Part shown: positions 1 to 5,085 of the stretch, piece by piece
Layout: the number at the start of each line of letters is the position of its first letter
Numbering within the stretch: the first letter of the stretch is position 1
DNA from: Thermoplasmata archaeon
Lineage (GTDB): Archaea > Thermoplasmatota > Thermoplasmata > Lutacidiplasmatales > UBA184
NCBI GenBank assembly: GCA_030043855.1
Contig: JASHWW010000131.1
Location: forward strand, 1 to 6,099
Reading direction: 5' to 3'
DNA length: 6,099 bases
Made by a program: the position numbers and the translations under genes
Notes under the pieces: model-generated
Database searches by the model: none
What the model saw: only the letters and a program-made list of their open reading frames with translations
Told to the model about the DNA's origin: nothing

Positions 1-1036
1 ACCCCCAGCCGACGATCGGGAGGTTGGCCATCGTCTGGGCGCCGAGCAGCGGTGTCGACGAAGCGAGACTCGGGATGTAGAGGGCCCCGAGGGCGTACAC
101 TCCGATCATCAGCGCGAGCCGATAGCGCTGCGGCCGCTCGTGCGTCTCCCGAATCTTGAAGACGACCAGCGCCCCCATCGTGACCCCGAAGACGACGAGG
201 AACCAGGCCGAAGCAAGGATGGCAGCCGCGAACCAGAGTCCGTCGTAGATCGCCGGCCCGAGGGCGGCCACACCTCCCGCGGGGATCGGTACGAACGGGA
301 TGAACCCGAGGAAGGTGGTCCCGGCGACCGACAGGTCGAGCAGGGCTCCCACGAAGAACTCCGCGACGAACGTCAGGACGAGGATTTCGAACGTCCAGAA
401 CGGTCGCACCACCCACGGGATCCGCGGCTCTCGGTCGACCGGCGGGGCGAGGGCGGAGACCCCCATCAGGCCGACGAGCTGGAGTGCCGCGGCGCCGGCC
501 AGGACGACCACACTGCCGTCGAACCGCGCGAAGAACCATCCCGCGGCCAGAGCGCAAGCCAGTCCGCTCCACAGGACCAGGAATCGCGCGACACGGGCGC
601 TGAGCTGCTTGTGGCGGTACAGGAACTGCAGCGAGACGACGAACAAGGCGACGAACGTGGCCGCGCCGATCGCGGTCGCGGCAACGGCTCCCGGTCCCGT
701 CGGGGCGACGGTGGGCGCGAGGGCCAGCGGGACCGCGCCGCCCGCCACGAGGACCCGTAGCCACGGGTGGACGGGGTCGGGCAGGAGCGCGGCTGCCACC
801 GCGATCTGAGCGGCCGCGGCCAGCAGGAACAGCGGAGAGACCAGTCCCGCGATCGCCCCGCCGGGGCCCCCGAGGACGGCGGCCAGCCCCAGGTCCGCCG
901 CCAGGAGCGCGACCACGCCGACCGCGGCCGCGCGAGGCGACGGGGCGGCGCGACGGAGCCAAGCGAACAGTCCGATGGTCCCCGCGACGCTGGCCATCGC
1001 GCCGATGATCGCGATGGGGTCCATGGAGGGGCTCAT
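1..1036 (-). CDS. Polytopic integral membrane protein, 3'-truncated by the window edge
   Basis: Reading the minus strand from the ATG at 1036 gives at least 345 codons without a stop, running off the left edge, so the C-terminus is missing. The protein begins MSPSMDPIAIIGAMAS and is dominated by hydrophobic stretches. By eye I count about ten membrane segments, near residues 6-26, 34-55, 60-82, 88-105, 110-135, 145-165, 170-190, 205-235, 255-285 and 305-325, with short Arg/Lys-containing loops such as LYRHKQL and FKIRETHERPQRYR. I do not recognise the family. I see no PstC/PstA-type permease signature and no ATPase motif. It starts about 30 bp after the stop of the PstS-like gene on the same strand with no visible promoter between them, so co-transcription is likely. 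A partner role for the binding protein is possible but unproven. The plus-strand reading frames here are Arg/Asp/Gly-rich shadows. Confidence 0.85.
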   Translation of the reverse strand, partial: MSPSMDPIAIIGAMASVAGTIGLFAWLRRAAPSPRAAAVGVVALLAADLGLAAVLGGPGGAIAGLVSPLFLLAAAAQIAVAAALLPDPVHPWLRVLVAGGAVPLALAPTVAPTGPGAVAATAIGAATFVALFVVSLQFLYRHKQLSARVARFLVLWSGLACALAAGWFFARFDGSVVVLAGAAALQLVGLMGVSALAPPVDREPRIPWVVRPFWTFEILVLTFVAEFFVGALLDLSVAGTTFLGFIPFVPIPAGGVAALGPAIYDGLWFAAAILASAWFLVVFGVTMGALVVFKIRETHERPQRYRLALMIGVYALGALYIPSLASSTPLLGAQTMANLPIVGWG

Positions 1037-1066
1037 GCTCGCGGATCCGGGAGACGCCGGGGGGCC

Positions 1067-2365
1067 CTAGAATTCCCCGGTTTCATTTCCCGACTCGCCT
1101 CCTTCGTCGTTCGGCAGGAGCACGCTCTCGCCGTTGTACGTCACCTTCAGCAGGGTCGGCTGGACGTCCGCCTGCAACGCCGGCGGGAGAGGGGCGAACG
1201 GGACCGAACCGGCGTGGGGGGCCCACTCGCCGACCACGACCCAGAAGAAGAACGTCATCAGCCAGTGTGCCGAGTTGAGCGGAAACAGGTCGTCGTACGC
1301 CCGTCCGAGATCCGTGTAGACCACCGCGACCGAGAGCGTCGTGATCGGGTAGCTCGACGACCCGGCCGCGTCGACGGCCGAGAAGGCCGCCCAATCGCCG
1401 GTCTGGGCCGCGGTCGAGTTGGCGGCGGCCGCGACGGCGGCGCTCGCGTTCGTCGGACTCGGGCCGACGAACGGGCCCGCAGGATTCTGCAATTGGGCCG
1501 AAGGGAGACCGGCGCCGGCGGCGTCGCCCAACTCCGCGTATCCGATCGCACCCACGGTTCCGTCGACGGCCTCCACGAGGGCGGTGGACGAGTTCTCCGC
1601 CGACCCGACCGGGAATCGGACCGACGGTCCGGCGCCCACCTGGATCGCCCAGGTCGGGCTCGCCGCGGCGAGGAATTCGGTGAACGCGGTCGTGACGGTG
1701 GTGGTGTCGGATCGGTAGAAGACCGAGATCGGCAGATCGGGCACGGCGGAGAGATCGGGATTCGTCGCGACGAGGGGAGCCGCGTTCCAGCTCCCGATCG
1801 TGCCGTTGAAGATCCCCGCGAGCTCCGCTCCGGTGAGTTTCAGCCCGCCGGCCAGTCCGGGCACGTGGTAGACAACGGACACGGGGTCCACGACGATCGG
1901 GAACGTCGTGGTCGCGTTCGGGGCGGCCGCCACCGCCGCATCGATCGTCGGCCCGTCCAACGCCAGGAAGACCGCCTGCTTGTCGGCGAACGGGAGCAGC
2001 TCGTCGGCCCCCACGGCGGTGGTGATGTTGACGCACCCGGCGTTCGCGCTCGAGAACTCGGCTCCGAATCGAGCGAGGGTCGAAGGAAGTGGGGCTCCCT
2101 CGGGAGCGGCGAGCGAGCCGTTCAGAGCGACCTGGGTGGCCGTGCAGTCCTGAGGTCCGAACAGCAGAGGCACGGCCCCAGAGGACGCCGATGGATTGAA
2201 CCACCCCGTCAGAACGCCGGTAGCGACGCCGAGCACGACGACCGCAAAGATCACCGCCGCGGCGTCCCAAGGATCCGAACGCTTCGGCGTCGGGACCACG
2301 ATCCCGGCCCGGGTCGCGTCGGCCGCGAACCGACCGTCCTCCGGCTTCGGCCCGTCGACCGCCAT
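1067..2365 (-). CDS. PstS-like periplasmic/extracellular substrate-binding protein with N-terminal membrane anchor and altered phosphate motif
   Basis: A 432-residue protein. I chose the ATG at 2365 because a TATA-like box lies about 50 bp upstream and the Arg/Pro-rich extension to 2461 would run through that promoter. Residues 35-56 form one hydrophobic helix, with no lipobox cysteine, that would anchor an extracellular domain. The PstS fold is evident from FPIVVDPVSVVYHVPG (155-170), LTGAELAGIFNGTIGSWN (177-194), LPISVFYRSD (211-220) and, near the end, SYPITTLSVAVVY and PFAPLPPALQ. PstS family members deliver phosphate to the PstCAB ABC importer. The usual R-S-D-G-S-G-T-T reads R-S-D-T-T-T-V-T here (218-225), and the usual early G-S-G-x-G loop is not visible, so the ligand may not be phosphate. 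Two cysteines (74, 111) could pair. About eight N-x-S/T sequons suggest a glycosylated exoprotein. The next gene is a polytopic membrane protein, not pstC. Confidence 0.88.
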   Translation of the reverse strand: MAVDGPKPEDGRFAADATRAGIVVPTPKRSDPWDAAAVIFAVVVLGVATGVLTGWFNPSASSGAVPLLFGPQDCTATQVALNGSLAAPEGAPLPSTLARFGAEFSSANAGCVNITTAVGADELLPFADKQAVFLALDGPTIDAAVAAAPNATTTFPIVVDPVSVVYHVPGLAGGLKLTGAELAGIFNGTIGSWNAAPLVATNPDLSAVPDLPISVFYRSDTTTVTTAFTEFLAAASPTWAIQVGAGPSVRFPVGSAENSSTALVEAVDGTVGAIGYAELGDAAGAGLPSAQLQNPAGPFVGPSPTNASAAVAAAANSTAAQTGDWAAFSAVDAAGSSSYPITTLSVAVVYTDLGRAYDDLFPLNSAHWLMTFFFWVVVGEWAPHAGSVPFAPLPPALQADVQPTLLKVTYNGESVLLPNDEGGESGNETGEF

Positions 2366-2412
2366 ACTTCCGGAGAGAACTCCGCCCCTTCGACTAGAAA
2401 CTCTCGGAATAC

Positions 2413-2422
2413 GTATTAATAC
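2413..2422 (-). promoter_or_regulatory. Palindromic TATA-like element upstream of the PstS-like gene
   Basis: GTATTAATAC is a perfect 10-bp palindrome and the most AT-rich spot in this part of the window. On the minus strand TATTAATA lies about 50 bp before the ATG at 2365. An archaeal TATA box is normally about 25 bp before the transcription start, which would place that start near 2392 and leave a leader of roughly 27 nt with a weak GGAG-type ribosome site. Because it is symmetrical it could also serve the plus strand, or act as an operator. The role is inferred from position and composition. Confidence 0.55.
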
Positions 2423-2493
2423 ATGGGGGTGGGCGCGACGGATCGGCCCCCGGATCGGCACCGGGCCCCCGTCCGGCGCCGGTGGAAGCGAAG

Positions 2494-2501
2494 CCTAATC
2501 T
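2494..2501 (+). promoter_or_regulatory. Weak candidate TATA element for gene A
   Basis: CCTAATCT is the only AT-leaning stretch between the palindromic TATA element and gene A. If it were the TATA box, transcription would begin near 2525, right at the 18-bp palindrome. It matches the archaeal consensus poorly. The alternative is that the symmetrical element at 2413-2422 drives both directions, giving gene A a leader of about 110 nt. Confidence 0.22.
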
Positions 2502-2525
2502 CCTCGGCCCGACCCTGTTCGTCCG

Positions 2526-2543
2526 AGGGTGCGGCCGCACCCT
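2526..2543. promoter_or_regulatory. Perfect 18-bp palindrome ahead of gene A (candidate operator or leader hairpin)
   Basis: AGGGTGCGGCCGCACCCT is identical to its own reverse complement. A second pair of arms, GTCCG (2521-2525) and CGGAC (2549-2553), extends the symmetry with a 5-nt bulge on the right side. The structure ends about 5 nt before the ATG at 2559 and contains the alternative GTG start at 2529. As DNA it could bind a dimeric regulator. As RNA it could fold as a 7-bp stem with a GGCC loop and cover the translation start. The symmetry is seen directly; either role is inference. Confidence 0.5.
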
Positions 2544-2558
2544 GTCTGCGGACCGACG

Positions 2559-3146
2559 ATGACGGAGCCCCGATCGGGGGCGTCGCCCCCGGCACGGCGG
2601 AAGCGCCGATGGGGCTGGCCATCGGCCGGCCAGGCGATCGTGCTAGCGATCCTGCTGGCGTCCGCCACCGCGGGGGCGGTATCCCTGCGGATCACGTCGA
2701 GCACCGAGACCTCGGTGGGGCTGGTGAGCCCGACCGACTTCCTCGCGCATTGGCAGCAGACCGGCTCGCTCGCCGCCGTCACGATCGCTCCGCTCCCGCC
2801 CCGCCTGAGCCTCGCCGTCGCGACGCCGACTCGGCTTCCGGGGGTGGCGGCCAACCGCGGGGTCAATTTCGGGGTTCCCGGCCACCTCGCCCTGGAGTGG
2901 ACGTTCCAGGAATCGGCCGGGACGCCCGTCAACATCGAGATCGAGATCGCGTTCACGGTCGACTATCTGGTCGGGGCCACGGCGACCACCTTCGCCCGCA
3001 CCGTGTACGTGGAGACTCAGGCAGCCTCCCCGACCGCCGCCATCACGTTCTCCATCTTTTGGGACAGCGGTCACGCCACCGGTGTGACCTTCGTCTCGCA
3101 GGTCGAGATCTCCCAGGTCTGTTCCGCCGTGGGGACCTGCCCGTGA
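2559..3146 (+). CDS. Secreted/membrane-anchored C-x5-C-P family protein, paralog A
   Basis: A 195-residue protein of a family I do not recognise. A basic stretch (RRKRR, 13-17) precedes a hydrophobic segment (about 24-41), then a mature region rich in alternating hydrophobic and Thr/Ser/Ala residues, typical of beta strands. It shares with its three downstream neighbours a Pro-rich stretch before an A-x-P-T element, W-x-F, the I-E-I-E-I-x-F strand, Y-V-E-T-Q (150-154) and a C-terminus of CSAVGTCP, with cysteines 188 and 194 probably forming a disulfide. The S-S-T-E-T element just after the membrane segment is also found in C and D. I chose ATG 2559; an in-frame GTG at 2529 adds ten residues but lies inside the palindrome, and a TAA at 2496 bounds the frame. 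Its TGA overlaps the GTG start of gene B, so the two are probably translated together. The function is unknown. Confidence 0.88.
   Translation: MTEPRSGASPPARRKRRWGWPSAGQAIVLAILLASATAGAVSLRITSSTETSVGLVSPTDFLAHWQQTGSLAAVTIAPLPPRLSLAVATPTRLPGVAANRGVNFGVPGHLALEWTFQESAGTPVNIEIEIAFTVDYLVGATATTFARTVYVETQAASPTAAITFSIFWDSGHATGVTFVSQVEISQVCSAVGTCP
2568..2590 (+). repeat. Two overlapping inverted repeats just inside gene A
   Basis: CCCCGATCGGGG (2568-2579) is a perfect 12-bp palindrome. It overlaps GGGGGCG-T-CGCCCCC (2576-2590), two perfect 7-bp arms around one base. Both use the G-run at 2576-2579, so in RNA they would exclude each other. They begin 9 nt after the start codon. In DNA this GC-rich short dyads are common, so this may be incidental to the codons used. 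Confidence 0.4.
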
Positions 3147-3715
3147 GCGAGACGCCGACTCCCGCCTCCGCCTCCCGCGGCCCGTGGGCCTGGTGGGGAG
3201 TCGTAGCAGCGACCCTCTTGGTCGGCGCGTTCTGTGGCGGCGTGCTGGGGGCGGGTTCTCAAGTCGGACCCGGAACGACCGAGCAGGCCCAGGGCGCCGA
3301 CGTCGGCGAGGCAGGTCCGACCTACTGGGTGTGGGCCGCGACGCAACTCGAGGTCATCCCGACCCCCGTCCCGGGAGCGGTGTCGGCGGCCGTTGCCGCT
3401 CCGACCCTCCTCCCGACCGCCTCGACGTCGTACCGCATCGACGCGGCGACCGCGGGGAACACCTCGATCCGGTGGGAGTTCACCGAGCAGACGACCGCGC
3501 CGAAGTCGACGGAACTCGAGCTTCGGTTCACCGCGGGTCTGTCGAAGACGGCCGCGCACATCACGGTCTACTTCGAGACACAGCCGACCGCGCCGGCCGC
3601 GGCGCTGATCTTCTACGCGTACTGGGACGCCGGCGCGTTCGCCCCGGCCTCGCTATCGATCGAGACGATGCAGGTCGACGTCTTGGTCTGCACGGCCATC
3701 GGCGTGTGTCCGTAG
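3143..3715 (+). CDS. Secreted/membrane-anchored C-x5-C-P family protein, paralog B (most divergent)
   Basis: A 190-residue protein starting at GTG 3143, which overlaps the stop of gene A (GTGA). A GGGGA 7 nt upstream could serve as ribosome site, though it is also the coding sequence of A's conserved C-terminus. A hydrophobic segment (about 14-37, ending GGVLGAG) is followed by a Gln/Gly/Glu-rich stretch that replaces the S-T-E-T region of the other copies. From there it aligns with the family: I-P-T-P-V-P, A-A-P-T, A-T-A-G, W-E-F-T-E, T-E-L-E-L-R-F, Y-F-E-T-Q (143-147) and the end CTAIGVCP (cysteines 183 and 189). A third cysteine sits in the membrane segment (GAFCGG). One glycosylation sequon, NTS, is present. 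The retained C-terminal cysteines argue that it is a functional variant, perhaps a minor or capping subunit. That role is a guess. Confidence 0.87.
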   Translation: MSETPTPASASRGPWAWWGVVAATLLVGAFCGGVLGAGSQVGPGTTEQAQGADVGEAGPTYWVWAATQLEVIPTPVPGAVSAAVAAPTLLPTASTSYRIDAATAGNTSIRWEFTEQTTAPKSTELELRFTAGLSKTAAHITVYFETQPTAPAAALIFYAYWDAGAFAPASLSIETMQVDVLVCTAIGVCP

Positions 3716-3716
3716 T

Positions 3717-3742
3717 CCGGACCGGGGGGGTCCGCGGTCCGG
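3717..3742 (+). terminator. Stem-loop directly after gene B
   Basis: CCGGACC (3717-3723) and GGTCCGG (3736-3742) are perfect 7-bp arms around a 12-nt loop that contains seven consecutive G. The structure begins 2 nt after the TAG of gene B. There is no T-tract, so it does not match a classic intrinsic terminator. It could protect the 3' end of the A-B transcript or be incidental in GC-rich DNA. Confidence 0.35.
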
Positions 3743-3774
3743 TGCGACGTGTCGCCGTCCCGTTCCGCGCCGTA

Positions 3775-3799
3775 ACTCCACGGTAGGCCACGTTGGAGT
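3775..3799 (+). other. Intergenic dyad between the A-B and C-D pairs
   Basis: ACTCCA (3775-3780) and TGGAGT (3794-3799) are inverted, with partial extension through ACG/CGT inside. This is the only other ordered element I see in the 183-bp gap 3716-3898; the rest holds no convincing gene. Composition shifts towards A between about 3830 and 3890, as expected near an archaeal promoter. Confidence 0.2.
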
Positions 3800-3856
3800 A
3801 TCGTGGACGAAGGTGTCGGCCGGACCGCCCAAAACGCGCAAACGAGCGACCGCACA

Positions 3857-3864
3857 TTCAAGTA
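3857..3864 (+). promoter_or_regulatory. Candidate TATA-like element for genes C-D
   Basis: TTCAAGTA, preceded by A-rich sequence (3832-3843), lies about 35 bp before the ATG of gene C. A transcription start near 3887 would leave a leader of about 12 nt containing the GAGG ribosome-site candidate. The match to consensus is weak; the supporting points are position and the local drop in GC. Confidence 0.3.
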
Positions 3865-3889
3865 GGGGAACTCAGCAGGTCGTTCAATT

Positions 3890-3893
3890 GAGG
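3890..3893 (+). promoter_or_regulatory. Ribosome binding site candidate of gene C
   Basis: GAGG sits 5 nt before the ATG at 3899 and can pair with the CCUCC of the 16S rRNA 3' end. It is the clearest such site in the window and supports ATG 3899 as the start. It overlaps the small palindrome TCAATTGA (3884-3891). Confidence 0.45.
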
Positions 3894-3898
3894 CCCTC

Positions 3899-4465
3899 AT
3901 GGCACGGACTGCGAAGACGAATCTGAACCGAAGACTGGTCTGGGGCGGCACGTTGGTGGCTCTGTTGGCGATCTCGGGAGGCTGGGTCCTCGCCGCGTCG
4001 TTCTCCATCAACCTCGGCTCCACCGAGACGGGAGCCGGCACGTACCACCCGACCGCCCTCCTCACCTACTGGGCCGAAGCGAGCGTCGGCGTCGGGATCC
4101 AGCCGACCCCGCTGCCGACCGCCCTCTCCACGACCGTCGGCGCGCCGACGACCCTGGCGGCCGCCGGCACGAACTACGGCGTCAACACCGCGACCGCCGG
4201 CGACGTCGCCCACTACTGGAAGTTCACGGAGGCGACCACCGCTCCGGCCTCGACCGAGCTCGAACTCTACTTCAGCGTCTCGACCGGCGCCGGCCCGACG
4301 ATCACCACGGTGACCGTCTACATCGAGACCCAGGCGACGATCCCCGCCACCGCCCAGACGTTCGTCGTCTACTTCGACCTCGGCTCGCCGTCGGGCGGGA
4401 CGATCACGCTGAACAGCGTGACCGAGATCAGCCAGCAGTGCGCCGCCGTCGGCACCTGCCCGTAG
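3899..4465 (+). CDS. Secreted C-x5-C-P family protein, paralog C
   Basis: A 188-residue protein with a good signal-peptide shape: a basic N-terminus (R-R at 11-12), a hydrophobic core (13-31) and V-L-A-A-S, where signal peptidase could cut after A32 or A33. The mature part begins SFSINLGSTETGAGTYHPT and is rich in Thr, Ala, Gly and Val with little charge. Family landmarks are the Pro-rich PTPLPTALSTTVGAPT stretch, NYGVNTATAGDV, W-K-F-T-E, T-E-L-E-L-Y-F, Y-I-E-T-Q (141-145) and the end CAAVGTCP (cysteines 181 and 187, the only two). No N-x-S/T sequon is present. It is about 72% identical to gene D over 178 gapless positions by hand count. It is probably the first gene of a C-D operon with its own promoter. 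I cannot name a family; the composition fits a beta-rich exported subunit. Confidence 0.92.
   Translation: MARTAKTNLNRRLVWGGTLVALLAISGGWVLAASFSINLGSTETGAGTYHPTALLTYWAEASVGVGIQPTPLPTALSTTVGAPTTLAAAGTNYGVNTATAGDVAHYWKFTEATTAPASTELELYFSVSTGAGPTITTVTVYIETQATIPATAQTFVVYFDLGSPSGGTITLNSVTEISQQCAAVGTCP
3929..4465 (+). repeat. Tandem gene duplication, unit 1 (partner at 4524-5060)
   Basis: From the R-R pair before the hydrophobic core to the stop codon, genes C and D align without gaps with an offset of 595 bp. The longest exact match I see is 26 bp (4172-4197 with 4767-4792); another of 19 bp ends at 4140. Differences elsewhere are often synonymous, for example in G-T-L-V-A-L-L-A-I, which indicates duplication followed by selection on the protein. 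Confidence 0.85.
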
Positions 4466-4469
4466 GCCG

Positions 4470-5060
4470 ATGCGCCCGCCGACCGAGTCCAACCTCTTCC
4501 CCCCGCGCCGCGCGCACGCCGCGCGGCGATGGGCGTGGGCCGGAACGCTCGTTGCGCTGCTCGCCATCGGGGCCGGATGGACGGTCGCTGCCTCGTTCTC
4601 GATCGGACTCGGGAGCACGGAGACCGGGAGCGGGGCGTACCATCCGACCACCCAATTGACGTACTTCGCCGAGGTCGACTCGGGCGTCGGGGTGGTCCCC
4701 GCGCCCGCGCCGACGACCCTCTCCACGACCGTCGGAGCCCCGACCGTCCTGCCGGCGGTCGCGACCAACTACGGCGTCAACACCGCGACCGCGGGCGACG
4801 TCGGGCAATTCTGGAAATTCACCGAGGCGACGACCGCTCCCGTCAACACGGAGCTAGTCCTGCGATTCTCGATCTCGACGGGGGCCGGTCCGACCGTCAC
4901 GACCGTGACCGCCTACGTCGAGACCCAGGCGACCGCGCCCGGCAGCGCGATCACGTTCGTCCTCTACTTCGACCTCGGCGCCGTCTCGGCCGGGTCGATC
5001 ACGCTGAACAACGTCCTCGAGATCACCCAGCAGTGCTCGGCCGTGGGCACCTGCCCGTAG
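4470..5060 (+). CDS. Secreted C-x5-C-P family protein, paralog D
   Basis: A 196-residue protein whose ATG lies 4 nt after the stop of gene C, so the two are almost certainly co-transcribed and may be translationally coupled. The N-terminus is longer than in C (MRPPTESNLFPPRRAHAARR) and unlike it; similarity begins at R19-R20 and continues to the last residue. The hydrophobic core (21-37) ends T-V-A-A-S, a plausible signal-peptidase site. The mature region repeats the C pattern: SFSIGLGSTETGSGAYHPT, Pro-rich APAPTTLSTTVGAPT, NYGVNTATAGDV, W-K-F-T-E, Y-V-E-T-Q (149-153) and CSAVGTCP (cysteines 189 and 195, the only two). No sequon is present. No ribosome site is obvious. It is convergent with the DUF835 gene, 24 bp away. 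The function is unknown; it is probably a subunit of the same assembly as C. Confidence 0.92.
   Translation: MRPPTESNLFPPRRAHAARRWAWAGTLVALLAIGAGWTVAASFSIGLGSTETGSGAYHPTTQLTYFAEVDSGVGVVPAPAPTTLSTTVGAPTVLPAVATNYGVNTATAGDVGQFWKFTEATTAPVNTELVLRFSISTGAGPTVTTVTAYVETQATAPGSAITFVLYFDLGAVSAGSITLNNVLEITQQCSAVGTCP
4524..5060 (+). repeat. Tandem gene duplication, unit 2 (partner at 3929-4465)
   Basis: Second copy of the 537-bp unit that encodes the hydrophobic core and entire mature domain. The upstream 54 bp of gene D (4470-4523) has no counterpart in gene C, so the duplication boundary, or later replacement of the N-terminus, lies at the R-R codons. Confidence 0.85.
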
Positions 5061-5068
5061 TCGACCGC

Positions 5069-5085
5069 ACCGGTTCCCGAACGGT
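5069..5085. terminator. Dyad between convergent genes D and DUF835
   Basis: ACCGGTTCCCGAACGGT can fold as paired ACC/GGT and GTT/AAC arms with one bulged G. It fills most of the 24-bp gap between the two stop codons, so it could serve both transcripts. It is short and lacks a T-run, so the role is uncertain. Confidence 0.3.

Noticed and set aside
140..760. Plus-strand open frames of highly charged composition
   Set aside because: They are shadows of the polytopic membrane protein on the minus strand, whose helices are clear on translation.
767..2419. Long plus-strand open frame opposite the PstS-like gene
   Set aside because: Its product is Arg/Gly/Asp-rich with no hydrophobic core or motif, as expected from the antisense of a GC-rich gene; the minus strand encodes a recognisable PstS fold.
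2366..2461. Upstream start for the PstS-like protein at 2461
   Set aside because: The extra 32 residues are Arg/Pro-rich, would run through the TATA-like element, and are not needed for the membrane anchor.
2559..2690. Archaeal type IV pilin (class III) signal peptide in gene A (SAG-QAIVLA)
   Set aside because: There is no charged residue directly before the possible cleavage site and the segment is not conserved in this form in B, C or D.
3143..3260. Lipobox in gene B (GAFCGG)
   Set aside because: The residues before the cysteine do not fit the L-[AST]-[GA]-C pattern and the other copies lack a cysteine there.
3929..3990. Twin-arginine export signal in genes C and D
   Set aside because: An R-R pair precedes the hydrophobic core, but the rest of the S-R-R-x-F-L-K consensus is missing; an ordinary Sec signal fits as well or better.
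3884..4768. Minus-strand open frame across genes C and D
   Set aside because: It repeats because the underlying genes are duplicated, and its product is low-complexity; the plus-strand paralogs are the coherent reading.
4125..4800. CRISPR-like or short direct repeats
   Set aside because: The exact 19-bp and 26-bp matches occur once in each of genes C and D in the same reading frame, so they are remnants of gene duplication.
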